A stretch of 64,000 bases of DNA, from positions 310,001 to 374,000 of the forward strand of contig NZ_RJJQ01000001.1 in NCBI RefSeq assembly GCF_003724155.1. Reading direction: 5' to 3'. The position numbers were made by a program, and so were the translations under genes. The DNA is from Flexivirga caeni. GTDB lineage: Bacteria > Actinomycetota > Actinomycetes > Actinomycetales > Dermatophilaceae. This document shows, in pieces, positions 42,078-51,476 of the stretch (its first letter is position 1; every line of letters starts with the position of its first letter). The notes under the pieces are model-generated. The model did no database searches and had not been told where the DNA came from. It worked only from the letters and a program-made list of their open reading frames with translations.

Positions 42078-45000
42078 GTGACCGGCACCACCGTCGACCC
42101 GCAGCTCGTCGCCGACGTCGAGAAGCAGGTGCGTGCCTGGCTCGACGCAGCCGCTGCGCAGCCGGTCCACTCCTCGGCGAAACGGCTCGCTGAGGTGCTG
42201 AAAGACCCGCACGGCCTGGACTTCACCGTCGGTTTCGTGGACCGGGTCATCCGGCCCGAAGACCTGGCGGTCGCGGCACAGGCATTGCGCGAAATCGTCC
42301 AGGAGACACCACAATTCCTGCTGGCATACCAGCGAGCGGCCTTGCGGACCGGTGCGACGCTGTCCACCGCCGCACCGGGTGTCGTGATCCCCGTCGCGCG
42401 GAGGGTGCTGCGGCACATGGTCGGCCACCTGCTGATCGACGCCACCGACTCCAAACTCGGCGCGCAGATCAGTCGCATCAAGAAGCGCGGCGTCAAGCTC
42501 AACATCAACCTCCTCGGCGAGGCGGTGCTCGGTGAGGCCGAGGCGAACCGGCGCCTGGAAGGCACCCGGCGGCTGCTCGAACGGCCCGATGTCGACTACG
42601 TCTCGATCAAGGCTTCCGCGTGTGTGGCGCCGCACTCCCCCTGGTCGCATGACGAGACGGTGGCCGACGTCGTCGACCGGCTGATGCCGCTCTATCAGTA
42701 TGCCGCGGCCCAATCCGCTTCCGGTTCAGCGAAATTTATCAATTTGGATATGGAGGAGTTCCACGATCTCGACGTGACGATCGACGTCTTCACGCAGATC
42801 CTGGACCGCCCCGAACTGCTCGGCCTGGAAGCCGGGATCGTGCTGCAGGCCTACCTGCCCGACGCACTGTCGGCGATGATCCGGCTGCAGGAGTGGTCGG
42901 CGGCCAGGCGGGCGCGCGGCGGGGCCGCGATCAAGGTGCGCCTGGTCAAGGGTGCGAACCTGCCGATGGAGCGGGTGCAGAGCTCGCTCTTCGGCTGGCC
43001 GCTCGCCACGTGGGGCAGCAAGCAGGAGACGGACACGTCATACCTGAGCGTGCTGCAGTACGCGTTCCAGCCGGAGCGCACGGCGAACGTTCGTGTCGGC
43101 GTCGCCGGGCACAACCTCTTCGACGTCGCGTATGCCTGGATCCTGGCCGGCCACAACGGCGTTCGCGATGGGGTCGAGTTCGAGATGCTGCTCGGTATGG
43201 CGGAGGGCCAGGCCGAGGCCGTGCGGAAAACCGTGGGCGACCTGCTCCTCTACGTGCCGGTGGTGCACCCCAAGGACTTCGATGTCGCCATCTCCTACCT
43301 GGTGCGCCGGCTCGAGGAGGGCGCCAGCCAGGACAACTTCATGTCCGCGGTGTTCGAGCTGCACGACAGCGAGGCGCTCTATCGGCGGGAGAAGGAGCGC
43401 TTCGTCGCATCGCTGGGCGCGGTGACCGGCGAGGTGCCGGCATCGAACCGGGTGCAGGACCGGCGGGCAACCGTCTCCGACGAACCGCTCACACGGTTTG
43501 CGAATACGCCGGACACCGACCCGTCACTTGCGGGTAACCGGGAGTGGGGTGCCGGCATCATCGCGCGCATCGCGGACTCCACGCTGGGGACTGACCTGGT
43601 GACCGCGCACACGGTCGACGACGTGGCTGCCGTCGAGACGATCATCGACGAGACGCACGCGGCCGGTGCCGCCCGGGGTGCGCGACCCGCCGCTGAGCGC
43701 GCGGCCGTATTGCGCACTGCCGCCATCGAATTCGAGAAGCGACGTGCTGAGTTGCTTGAGGTCGCCGGGTCCGAGTGCGGCAAGACCCTCGACCAGAGCG
43801 ACCCCGAGGTCTCCGAAGCGATCGACTTCCTCAACTACTACGCCGATCTCGCCGAGGGACTGGAGTTGGTGGACGGCGCCGCGCCGGTGCCGGTGCAACT
43901 GACGCTGGTCGTGCCACCGTGGAACTTCCCCCTCGCCATACCGACGGGGGGTATGGCGGCAGCCCTCGCCGCCGGCTCTGCGGTGCTCGTCAAGCCGGCA
44001 CCGCAGGCCGCCCGGTGCGGTTCGCTGCTGGTCCAAACTCTTTGGGCCGCAGGCGTTCCTCAGGATGTGCTGCGCTTGGTGCACGTGCCGGAGAACGAGG
44101 TCGGTCGTGCTTTGGTCGCGTCGCCGAAGGTCGACCGGCTGATCCTCACCGGGGCCTTTGACACGGCCGCACTCTTCCGCACGTTCCGGCCGGACCTGCC
44201 GCTGCTGGCCGAGACGTCCGGGAAGAACTCGATCATCATCACGCCGAACGCCGACCTCGACCTGGCAGTCAAGGATCTGGTCAACTCAGCGTTCGGGCAC
44301 GCGGGACAGAAGTGTTCGGCTGCGTCGCTCGGCATCCTGGTCGGCTCGGTGGCCCGCTCGGAGCGCTTCCACGGCCAGCTGGTCGACGCGGTGCGGTCGC
44401 TGAAGGTCGGCCTCCCGAGCGACCCCACCACCCAGATGGGACCGATCATCGAGCCGGCAAGCGGCAAACTGCGCACCGCGCTGACAACGCTGGATGCCGG
44501 CGAATCGTGGCTGGTGGAGCCGAAACAGCTGGATGCGGAGGGCCGGTTGTGGTCGCCCGGCGTGAAGACCGGGGTGCGACGCGGCTCGGCATACCACCTC
44601 ACCGAATACTTCGGGCCGGTGCTCGGTCTGATCGAGGCTGCGGATCTCGACGAGGCCATCGCCATACAGAACGAGACCGACTACGGCCTCACCGCCGGCC
44701 TGCACTCGCTGGAGCGTGCCGAGCTGGAGACGTGGATCGGGCGGGTCGAGGCGGGCAACGCCTACATCAACCGCACGACCGTTGGCGCGATCGTTCGGCG
44801 GCAACCGTTCGGCGGCTGGAAGAAGTCGGCGGTCGGTGCAGGCACAAAGGCCGGTGGCACCAATTACCTTGTGGGACTGACTGATTGGTCGCCGCGCGAG
44901 GCAACACAGGCGGCGCCGGTCACGGCAAAGGTGCAGCGGCTGCTCGACGCGTCGGGGTGCACCGGCGACGACGCCGACTTTCTGCGCCGGGCCACAGGCT

Positions 45001-45497
45001 CCGACGCCGCGGCGTGGCGCGACGAATTCAGCACGGTCAAGGACGTTTCCGCGCTGCTCGCCGAGAAGAACGCCTTCCGCTACCTGCCGGTCCCGGTCAC
45101 TGTCCGGGTCGAGGCCGATGAGCCCGCCATGGTGACGCGGGTTGTCGCTGCCGGTGTCACGGCTGGGGCGCCGGTGACGGTGTCACTCGGGGTGTCCCTC
45201 GATGAGTCGCTGACTCGCGCGCTGACGGCAGCCGGCGCGCGCGTGGTGAGCGAGGACGAAACCGCCTGGGCTGCGCGCCTGCAGGGCTCGGGCGCTCCGC
45301 ACCGGGTGCGGCTGATCGGTGGCAGCCGTGCCGCGTTCGCAACGGCCAGCGCGGGCCGGGCGGACGTCGCGCTCTATGCGCAACCGGTCGTCGAGGCCGG
45401 CCGCATCGAGTTGCTGCCGTTCCTGCACGAGCAGGCCATCGCCGTCACCGCCCACCGGTTCGGGTCGCCGACCCCGCTCGCGGAAGGGCTCTTCTGA
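42078..45497 (+). CDS. putA: Bifunctional proline dehydrogenase / glutamate-semialdehyde dehydrogenase
   Basis: 1139 residues. Proline dehydrogenase barrel about 20-440 (VSIKASACVAPHSPW; IKVRLVKGANLPMERVQ; GVAGHNLFDVAYAW), with FAD. Aldehyde dehydrogenase about 520-980, with Glu in LAETSGKNSII and catalytic Cys in HAGQKCSAASLG. It oxidises proline to glutamate in two steps with channelling. There is no N-terminal ribbon-helix-helix domain, so it is not a self-repressor; the divergent LysR probably controls it. The last 130 residues form a C-terminal domain of the longer PutA types. Start GTG 42078 has GAGGA upstream. Confidence 0.95.
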   Translation: MTGTTVDPQLVADVEKQVRAWLDAAAAQPVHSSAKRLAEVLKDPHGLDFTVGFVDRVIRPEDLAVAAQALREIVQETPQFLLAYQRAALRTGATLSTAAPGVVIPVARRVLRHMVGHLLIDATDSKLGAQISRIKKRGVKLNINLLGEAVLGEAEANRRLEGTRRLLERPDVDYVSIKASACVAPHSPWSHDETVADVVDRLMPLYQYAAAQSASGSAKFINLDMEEFHDLDVTIDVFTQILDRPELLGLEAGIVLQAYLPDALSAMIRLQEWSAARRARGGAAIKVRLVKGANLPMERVQSSLFGWPLATWGSKQETDTSYLSVLQYAFQPERTANVRVGVAGHNLFDVAYAWILAGHNGVRDGVEFEMLLGMAEGQAEAVRKTVGDLLLYVPVVHPKDFDVAISYLVRRLEEGASQDNFMSAVFELHDSEALYRREKERFVASLGAVTGEVPASNRVQDRRATVSDEPLTRFANTPDTDPSLAGNREWGAGIIARIADSTLGTDLVTAHTVDDVAAVETIIDETHAAGAARGARPAAERAAVLRTAAIEFEKRRAELLEVAGSECGKTLDQSDPEVSEAIDFLNYYADLAEGLELVDGAAPVPVQLTLVVPPWNFPLAIPTGGMAAALAAGSAVLVKPAPQAARCGSLLVQTLWAAGVPQDVLRLVHVPENEVGRALVASPKVDRLILTGAFDTAALFRTFRPDLPLLAETSGKNSIIITPNADLDLAVKDLVNSAFGHAGQKCSAASLGILVGSVARSERFHGQLVDAVRSLKVGLPSDPTTQMGPIIEPASGKLRTALTTLDAGESWLVEPKQLDAEGRLWSPGVKTGVRRGSAYHLTEYFGPVLGLIEAADLDEAIAIQNETDYGLTAGLHSLERAELETWIGRVEAGNAYINRTTVGAIVRRQPFGGWKKSAVGAGTKAGGTNYLVGLTDWSPREATQAAPVTAKVQRLLDASGCTGDDADFLRRATGSDAAAWRDEFSTVKDVSALLAEKNAFRYLPVPVTVRVEADEPAMVTRVVAAGVTAGAPVTVSLGVSLDESLTRALTAAGARVVSEDETAWAARLQGSGAPHRVRLIGGSRAAFATASAGRADVALYAQPVVEAGRIELLPFLHEQAIAVTAHRFGSPTPLAEGLF

Positions 45498-45510
45498 CGG
45501 GAGCGTTCGC

Positions 45511-45577
45511 CCGCCGAGTGGTCAGTAGTTGCGACGAGCCGCGCCCTTTCACCGCAACACCTGTCCGCTCGGTGACG
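45511..45577. repeat. Dispersed inverted repeat, copy 1
   Basis: The arm CCGCCGAGTGGTCAGTAGTT followed by GCG pairs with CGCAACACCTGTCCGCTCGG followed by TGACGG. A near-identical element is at 51401-51468. This copy lies between putA and the glycan cassette and is bounded by TTCGC. It may be a terminator or REP-like element. The rest of the 160-nt gap holds the cassette promoter, where I see no clear boxes. Confidence 0.75.
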
Positions 45578-45661
45578 GCGGCGACGTCCACCCTCCCGCT
45601 GCCCGGCCGGTCCCCGTCGTCTGTAGTCTCGGGACTCGACAACGGGGAAGGGTGGTATGGC

Positions 45662-46984
45662 GTGCAACGTGCACGGTGGACTTCGCTGACCGCACGATTG
45701 CCCGCCGGCACCGTTCAAGTCGGTCTCGGACTGGGCCTGTTCGGCCTCAGTTCCTACGTGTTCCTGGCCATCGGCGCGCGCCATCTGGGCCCGGAGAAAT
45801 TCGCCGTGCTGTCGACGCTGTGGGTGCTGATCTACACCGGTGGTCCCGGAGTTTTCCTACCGTTCGAGCAGGCGATCGGGCGCGCCATCGCGGTGCACCG
45901 CGCGGATCCCGCACAGGAGCGCGCGGTGGTGCGGACCTTGATCCGGACCTCCACGGTCGCGCTCGCCATACTCCTCGTGATCGCCGTCGCCCTCCACGGA
46001 GTGCTGGTCGACCGGCTCTTCGACGGCTCCGAAGCGACATACGCCGCTCTCCTCATCGCAACGGTCGGCATGTGGGGCGCGTACGTGACACGGGGCATCT
46101 TCGCCGGCCACGACACGTATGCCGCCTACGGCGCCCAACTCGCCATCGAAGGCGTGATCCGGATGGTCGTCGGCGTGGCGGCGGTCGCCCTGGCCTGGTC
46201 ACTCGCCGGCTTCACCCTGGGTATGGCGCTCGCGCTCGTGATCTCGGTGATCGTGACGCTCGGACCGACCCGCGGCGGGCATCAGCGCGAATTCGACGTC
46301 ACGGTGACCGAGGAGGACCCGGGGCGCCGCACCCAGCTGACCATCCTGGCCTGGCTGATCGTCGGGGCCCTCGCCATGCAGATCCTGGTCAACATCGCCC
46401 CGGTCATCGCCAAGGCCGCACCCGGCCAGTCGCCCGGCGTGGCCGGGCGCTACCTGGGCGGGCTGATGGTGGCGCGGCTCCCCCTCTTCGTCTTCGCCGC
46501 CGTGCAGGCCGCGCTACTGCCCGGGCTGGCGCACACCGTTGCCGACGGCGACCGCCGGGCATTGCGACGGCAACTCGGCAACCTCTTCGCGCTGGTCGGC
46601 GCGGGCATGGGCCTGTTCACCGGCCTCCTGGCGATCTTCGGGCCGACGCTGGTCGGTGCGATGTACGGGCACGGCTACGGGATGGGCCGCGGCGACCTGA
46701 CCCTGATGGCGGCCGGCACCGCAGTCGCGATGCTGGCCATCGTCGCGGGCAACGCCGTCGTCGCCGTCGGCTCGGCCGCCCTGTCCGCGGGAGCGTGGAC
46801 ACTGTCGGTCGTCGTGCTGGTCGCAGTCGTCGTATTGATGCCCGGATCGCTATTCTTACGCTTGGAGTTGTCCTACGTGGCTGGGGGGATCGCAGCTCTC
46901 GCCGGACAGCTGCTCGCCCTCTTCGCCCGGGCCCGGGCGGGCGCCACCACTTCACAGGACGGAATCAACACGTGGCTCACCTAG
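45662..46984 (+). CDS. Polysaccharide flippase-like (Wzx/MATE-type) membrane protein
   Basis: A 440-residue, about 12-14-span protein of the polysaccharide exporter type (LGLFGLSSYVFLAIGARHLG is the typical first helix with GARxLG). It probably moves lipid-linked glycans across the membrane for the cassette that follows. Start is GTG 45662 (VQRARWTSLTARL), preceded by GGGGAAGGG; longer in-frame readings run into the repeat and are not coding. It overlaps the next gene by 13 nt. Confidence 0.8.
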   Translation: MQRARWTSLTARLPAGTVQVGLGLGLFGLSSYVFLAIGARHLGPEKFAVLSTLWVLIYTGGPGVFLPFEQAIGRAIAVHRADPAQERAVVRTLIRTSTVALAILLVIAVALHGVLVDRLFDGSEATYAALLIATVGMWGAYVTRGIFAGHDTYAAYGAQLAIEGVIRMVVGVAAVALAWSLAGFTLGMALALVISVIVTLGPTRGGHQREFDVTVTEEDPGRRTQLTILAWLIVGALAMQILVNIAPVIAKAAPGQSPGVAGRYLGGLMVARLPLFVFAAVQAALLPGLAHTVADGDRRALRRQLGNLFALVGAGMGLFTGLLAIFGPTLVGAMYGHGYGMGRGDLTLMAAGTAVAMLAIVAGNAVVAVGSAALSAGAWTLSVVVLVAVVVLMPGSLFLRLELSYVAGGIAALAGQLLALFARARAGATTSQDGINTWLT

Positions 46985-47994
46985 ACACGGCCTGCGTCGT
47001 CATGGTCGCCTACGGCCCACAGCCCGACCTGAACGAAGCCGTCCGGTCGGCCCTGGCCTCCACCGGTGTCGCCATACAGGTGGTCATCGTGGACAACGGT
47101 GCCGAGCCTGCTGCCATCGAGGCCGTGCGAACACTGGACGGCGTGACCGTGCTGTCCGCCGGAGACAACCTGGGCTTCGGCGCCGGCTGCAATCTGGGGG
47201 TGCAGTCGACCGACGCCGAGGTCGTCGTGCTGCTCAACTGCGACGCGGCCGTCCGCCCGGACACCATCCGGGCACTCGTCGACGCGGTGTCGGACCCGCA
47301 GGTCGGCATCGCGACCGCGAGCCTGCGGCTCGCCGACGACCCCGAGGTGATCAACAGCGTCGGCAACCCGGTCCACTACCTCGGCCTCGCTTGGGCGGGC
47401 GGGTATGGCGAGCCCGCCGACCGGCATACCGAAGCCGGACCGGTCTCCAGCGCCAGCGGCGCATGCTGCGCACTGACGCGTGCGTGGTGGGACGAGCTGG
47501 GCGGCTTCGACGCGAGCTATTTCGCCTACCACGAGGACGTCGAGCTCTCCATCCGCACCTGGCAGCGGGGCCGCACCGTCGTCTACGTCCCAGGTGCCGT
47601 GGCGACCCACCACTACGAGTTCAGCCGCAACCCGGGCAAGCTCTATCTGCTCGAGCGCAACCGGCTGATGACGCTGCTGACCACATACAGCGGCCGCACG
47701 CTCGGCCTGCTCGCGCCCGCCCTGCTCGGTCAGGAGGTCGGCCTGCTGGCGATGTCGGCCAGCCAGGGCTGGCTGGGCAAGAAACTCGCCGGCTACGGCT
47801 GGCTGCTAAGGCACCGGCGCCAACTGCTCGACCGGCACCGGCAGCTGCAAGCCGAGCGCAGCCGGCCCGACCGAGAGGTGATGCAGCGATTCACGGCGAC
47901 GCTCGACCCGGCCAACGTGCCCGTGCCGGGGGCGATCACCGCGGTCAACGCCCTGTCCACGACATACCGGAAGCTGGTGAACCTGTGGCTCTAG
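46972..47994 (+). CDS. Glycosyltransferase family 2, rhamnosyltransferase-like
   Basis: 340 residues. The GT-A fold has VVMVAYGPQPDLNEAVRSAL at the start, IVDNG and NLGFGAGCNLGVQ, VLLNCDA as the DxD-type site and FDASYFAYHEDVELSIR as the acceptor/catalytic region. This is the rhamnosyltransferase/N-glycosyltransferase type of GT2. It starts at GTG inside the flippase end. The sugar donor is not known. Confidence 0.88.
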   Translation: MAHLDTACVVMVAYGPQPDLNEAVRSALASTGVAIQVVIVDNGAEPAAIEAVRTLDGVTVLSAGDNLGFGAGCNLGVQSTDAEVVVLLNCDAAVRPDTIRALVDAVSDPQVGIATASLRLADDPEVINSVGNPVHYLGLAWAGGYGEPADRHTEAGPVSSASGACCALTRAWWDELGGFDASYFAYHEDVELSIRTWQRGRTVVYVPGAVATHHYEFSRNPGKLYLLERNRLMTLLTTYSGRTLGLLAPALLGQEVGLLAMSASQGWLGKKLAGYGWLLRHRRQLLDRHRQLQAERSRPDREVMQRFTATLDPANVPVPGAITAVNALSTTYRKLVNLWL

Positions 47995-48722
47995 ACGACG
48001 ACCGGCTCCTGGTGATCATCCCCTGCTACAACGAGTCCGAGACCATCGGCGCCGTGCTGCACGAGGTCCGGGCGTGCCTGCCGAACGCCGATGTCCTTGT
48101 CGTCGACGACGGATCGACCGACCACACCCGTCCCGTTGCCATAGCCGCGGGTGCCCGGGTGGTCACGCTGCCGTTCAACCTCGGCGTCGGCGGAGCACTG
48201 CGGACCGGCTTCCGCTACGCGATCCGCCACGGCTATCGCGTCGCGCTGCAGATCGACGGGGACGGCCAGCACGACCCGGCGACCGCGCACACGCTGCTCG
48301 CCGAGCTGTCCGGAGCCGACCTGGTCATCGGTGCGCGGTTTGCCGACGAGGAGGACGACTATGAGGTCGGGCTCGTACGCCGGCTGGTGATGCGTGCCCT
48401 GGCTCGCTCGGTGAGCCGGCACAGCGACACGACACTCACGGATGTCACCTCGGGGTTCCGGGCGTTCGGGCCGCGCGCGTTGTCCCTCTTCGCCGCTCAC
48501 TACCCGGCCGAATACCTGGGCGACACGGTCGAAGCGCTGCTCATCGCGACCCGGCACGGCCTGAAGGTGCGCCAGGTCGGCGTGGCGATGCGTCCCCGGC
48601 AGGGTGGTGCTGCCAGCCAGACCTCCGCCCGGTCTGCCATCCACGTCCTGCGGCTGGTGCCCGCGTTCCTCGTGCCGGCCCGGCTGAAACACGAACTGCC
48701 TGCTGTAGAGGAGTCGCCGTGA
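47985..48722 (+). CDS. Glycosyltransferase family 2, DPM1-like
   Basis: 245 residues resembling polyprenyl-phosphate mannosyl/glucosyltransferases: VIIPCYNESETIGAVL, LVVDDGSTDHT, NLGVGGALRTGFRYA and QIDGDGQHDP. It probably loads a sugar onto polyprenyl phosphate as donor for a membrane glycosyltransferase. It starts at GTG within the previous stop region and overlaps DUF2304 by 4 nt. Confidence 0.9.
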   Translation: MALDDDRLLVIIPCYNESETIGAVLHEVRACLPNADVLVVDDGSTDHTRPVAIAAGARVVTLPFNLGVGGALRTGFRYAIRHGYRVALQIDGDGQHDPATAHTLLAELSGADLVIGARFADEEDDYEVGLVRRLVMRALARSVSRHSDTTLTDVTSGFRAFGPRALSLFAAHYPAEYLGDTVEALLIATRHGLKVRQVGVAMRPRQGGAASQTSARSAIHVLRLVPAFLVPARLKHELPAVEESP

Positions 48723-49150
48723 CAGCGCAACTGTTCGGAGCCGCCCTCGGGGTGATCACCCTGGTGCTGATGTACCTGTTGATCCGCCGCGGGTGGCTGA
48801 AGGAGAAATACACCCTGGTGTGGTTGTTCGCCGGGCTGGTCACCCTCGTCGTGGCCGTCTACCCGCCGATCATCAACGGGATCGCACGCGCCCTCGGCAT
48901 CCATCAGGGCATGAACCTGCTCTTCGTCTTCGCCGACGTGGCAATGATGCTGGTCTGTCTGCAGCTGTCGGTCGAAGCCAGCACTCTGACCTATCGCACC
49001 CGGGCACTGGCCGAGGACGTCGCCATCCTCCGGCTGGAGGTCGAGAACCAGCGCCGGCAGATCGAGTCCATGAAAGGGGCCACCCCACCCGCCGAGCCGG
49101 CCTCCGGGGCGCTCGCGCCGGGCGCGCGACGAGAGGGCGAAGAGCTGTGA
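48719..49150 (+). CDS. DUF2304 membrane protein
   Basis: 143 residues, three spans (FGAALGVITLVLMYLLI, LVWLFAGLVTLVVAVY, NLLFVFADVAMMLVCLQLS) and a C-terminal coiled coil (AEDVAILRLEVENQRRQIES). DUF2304 proteins are regular partners of DPM1-like glycosyltransferases in surface-glycan operons. The start GTG overlaps the previous stop (GTGA). The molecular role is not known to me. Confidence 0.88.
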   Translation: MTAQLFGAALGVITLVLMYLLIRRGWLKEKYTLVWLFAGLVTLVVAVYPPIINGIARALGIHQGMNLLFVFADVAMMLVCLQLSVEASTLTYRTRALAEDVAILRLEVENQRRQIESMKGATPPAEPASGALAPGARREGEEL

Positions 49151-49809
49151 AGCCCGGCACGGAGCCGGCCGGGGACTCCCACCGCTCGAACCAGCCGGCA
49201 GAATCCCGGTCTACACTGCCATCCGTGCGAACCGACGACGCGACGTATGCCCAGCGACTGCGGACGTTGCAGTTCGCGAAATGGAAACAAGTCCTGCATG
49301 TGCAGGCGCCATACCAGGCGAATCTGCGGCGGCAGCACCTCGGCCGGACACTGGATGTCGGCTGTGGCATCGGGCGCAATCTCGGTGTGCTGGAAGCAGG
49401 TTCGGTCGGTGTCGACCACAACGAGACGTCCATCAAGATCGCCCGGGAGGCCGGGTTCACGGCATACACGCTGGACGAGTTCGCCGAAGCGCAACTGCCG
49501 CACGAGTCGTTCGACGGCCTGCTCTTCGCGCACATCCTGGAGCACATGGACGCGGCGACCGGTGTCGAGCTGGTGGAGGGCTACCTGCCCTACCTGCGGC
49601 ACGGCGGCACCGTGTTCATCATCTGCCCGCAGGAGCGCGGGTTCGCCACCGATGAGACGCACGTGGAGTTCATGGACGGCCCGAAGCTGCGCGCCCTGTG
49701 CGAGCAGGTCGGGCTGACACCAGGACGGGTGCGCAGCTTCCCGTTCCCGCGAGCGATAGGTAAGGCGTTCGCGTACAACGAATTCTGTCTACGCGCCACC
49801 AAGCAGTGA
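49147..49809 (+). CDS. Class I SAM-dependent methyltransferase of the glycan cassette
   Basis: 220 residues. SAM loop LDVGCGIGRNLGVLE, acidic end VGVDHNETSIKIA and FDGLLFAHILEHM, then ICPQERGFATDETHVEFM. It is a small-molecule or glycan methyltransferase; the acceptor is probably a sugar made or transferred by the cassette. The first 30 residues are disordered, and a GTG at 49225 is an alternative start. It overlaps both neighbours by 4 nt. Confidence 0.85.
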   Translation: MKPGTEPAGDSHRSNQPAESRSTLPSVRTDDATYAQRLRTLQFAKWKQVLHVQAPYQANLRRQHLGRTLDVGCGIGRNLGVLEAGSVGVDHNETSIKIAREAGFTAYTLDEFAEAQLPHESFDGLLFAHILEHMDAATGVELVEGYLPYLRHGGTVFIICPQERGFATDETHVEFMDGPKLRALCEQVGLTPGRVRSFPFPRAIGKAFAYNEFCLRATKQ

Positions 49810-51347
49810 AACGCGACCTCAGCGCACACGCGGCAGTGTACCGGGTGATCGAGGAGGCTAAGCGACACGCTGTGCCGCTGCTGGTCTACGGCTGGGCGCA
49901 GCTGGTGCTGCTTGGCTGGTGGGCGATCAACTTCCCGGCGCAGCTGACGGCAGATTCCACGACCTACATCCGGCACGTGACGGTCGGACCGTGGATCGCC
50001 GACCACTCGGTGCTTTACGACTTCTTCATCCTGTGCTCGCTGAAGCTCACCGACAACGTGTGGCTGATCGTGTTCCTGCAGACCATCGTGTATGCGGTGG
50101 TGCTGGCGGTGATCGCGGCCGCGGTGCACCGGATGGGCGTGCGGTGGCGCTGGGCGGCACTGCCCTGCATGCTGATCGTCCTGGTGCCGTCGTTCGGGTC
50201 CTTCACCAGCATGCTCTGGAAGGACGTTCCGTTCACCGCGGCCAACCTGTTCTTCGCGGCGACGCTGCTGAAGGTCATCGCCGACCGGCGTGCGCGGCTG
50301 CCGATGACGGTGCGGACAACGGTCATCATGGCGGTGGAACTCACCGCCATAACCCTGTTCCGGAACAACGGCTTCGTGGTCGTCGCCTTCATCGCGATCG
50401 GGTTGCTGATAGCGCTGAAAAGCTCACGGCGAAAAGTGATCGCGGCGGTCGTGGCGACCTTCGTGATCTTCGAATTCGCCAGCATCGTCGTCTATCCAGC
50501 GGCCGGCATCAAGTCGGCCGGCTCCTCGGAGTCGTATGGTGTCTTCTACGGAGACATCGCGCTGGTCTACAGCGAACGCCCGTCGGCATTCACCGCCGGC
50601 GAGCTGTCCACCATGAAGAAGGTCGCACCGCTGAAGACCTGGCGGTCCTCCAACGACTGCCTGTCGTCGGACCACCTTTTCGCCAGCAAGCACTTCAGCA
50701 CCGACCGAGCCGCCGCACACCGGCACCAGCTCGCCGAGATCTGGTTCTCGTTGCTCAAGCGAGCACCGGAGCAACTCATCAGGGGCCACCTGTGCCGTGC
50801 CGCCATCGCCTGGCGGGTGCCCCCGACCTGGCGCTTCAGTGGGTTGCCGAGAGTCACGAACCACAACCTTTACACCAAGGCGCTCATCCTCGGCTACACC
50901 AACTACCCTCCGCTGCCGAGCTACCTCATCCCCCGGCTGCGCCCGCACCCGATCAACAAGCAGCTCTACCTCAAGGCTGCCGACTCGCGAAGGGCGATCG
51001 CCCGGGATCCGCTGTTGCAGTTGCTCTTCTCCCGAGCACCTGGATGGACCTATCTGACGTACCTGGCGATCCTCATCGCCGCCTTCCGCAACCGCTGGAA
51101 GATGCTGATCCTCGCCGGGCTTCCGCTGCTGGCCAACCAGCTCACCGTGATCGCCGCGAACCCCGCGCAGCTCTACCGCTACACGGCCGCACAACTGTTC
51201 CTCGGCATGCTCTTCATCCCGTTGGTCAGCGCCTGGTCACCGCAGCGCCCCGCGCCGCCGGACGAGGCAGATCCCGCCGACGCGCCCGACCCGGATCGGC
51301 GCCCGGCTGTCCCCGCAGGCCCAGCCAGTCCGGAGCCGACGCAGTGA
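49806..51347 (+). CDS. GT-C-like polytopic membrane protein of the glycan cassette
   Basis: 513 residues with about ten spans. It has ADSTTYIRHVTVGPW after the first span, MLWKDVPFTAANL and a long extracellular loop (about 250-400), a layout seen in GT-C-type membrane glycosyltransferases using polyprenyl-linked donors. I cannot name the family with certainty (DUF6020-like is possible). The tail is Pro/Ala-rich. It would be the natural user of a DPM1-type donor. The last gene, followed by an inverted repeat. Confidence 0.7.
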   Translation: MKRDLSAHAAVYRVIEEAKRHAVPLLVYGWAQLVLLGWWAINFPAQLTADSTTYIRHVTVGPWIADHSVLYDFFILCSLKLTDNVWLIVFLQTIVYAVVLAVIAAAVHRMGVRWRWAALPCMLIVLVPSFGSFTSMLWKDVPFTAANLFFAATLLKVIADRRARLPMTVRTTVIMAVELTAITLFRNNGFVVVAFIAIGLLIALKSSRRKVIAAVVATFVIFEFASIVVYPAAGIKSAGSSESYGVFYGDIALVYSERPSAFTAGELSTMKKVAPLKTWRSSNDCLSSDHLFASKHFSTDRAAAHRHQLAEIWFSLLKRAPEQLIRGHLCRAAIAWRVPPTWRFSGLPRVTNHNLYTKALILGYTNYPPLPSYLIPRLRPHPINKQLYLKAADSRRAIARDPLLQLLFSRAPGWTYLTYLAILIAAFRNRWKMLILAGLPLLANQLTVIAANPAQLYRYTAAQLFLGMLFIPLVSAWSPQRPAPPDEADPADAPDPDRRPAVPAGPASPEPTQ

Positions 51348-51400
51348 CGGGGGTCGCTCAGGGGATTTGGCGCAGGCCGGGCGCGTAGCTTCGACTTCGC

Positions 51401-51468
51401 CCGCCGAGTGGACAGTCGTTGCGATGAGCCGGGTTTTCTCGCCGCAACTACTGTCCACTCGGCGACCG
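51401..51468. repeat. Dispersed inverted repeat, copy 2
   Basis: CCGCCGAGTGGACAGTCGTT then GCG pairs with CGCAACTACTGTCCACTCGG then CG, a stem of more than 15 bp. It matches copy 1 at 45511 over the left arm with few differences (TTCGCCCGCCGAGTGG shared, then CAGT-N-GTTGCGA-N-GAGCCG). It lies between convergent genes and may terminate both. The two copies frame the glycan cassette. Confidence 0.8.
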
Positions 51469-51476
51469 GGGCGGGC

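Noticed and set aside
45518-45661. Longer N-terminus for the flippase-like protein
   Set aside because: The extra codons lie in the dispersed inverted repeat and show no conserved pattern; GTG 45662 has a good ribosome site.
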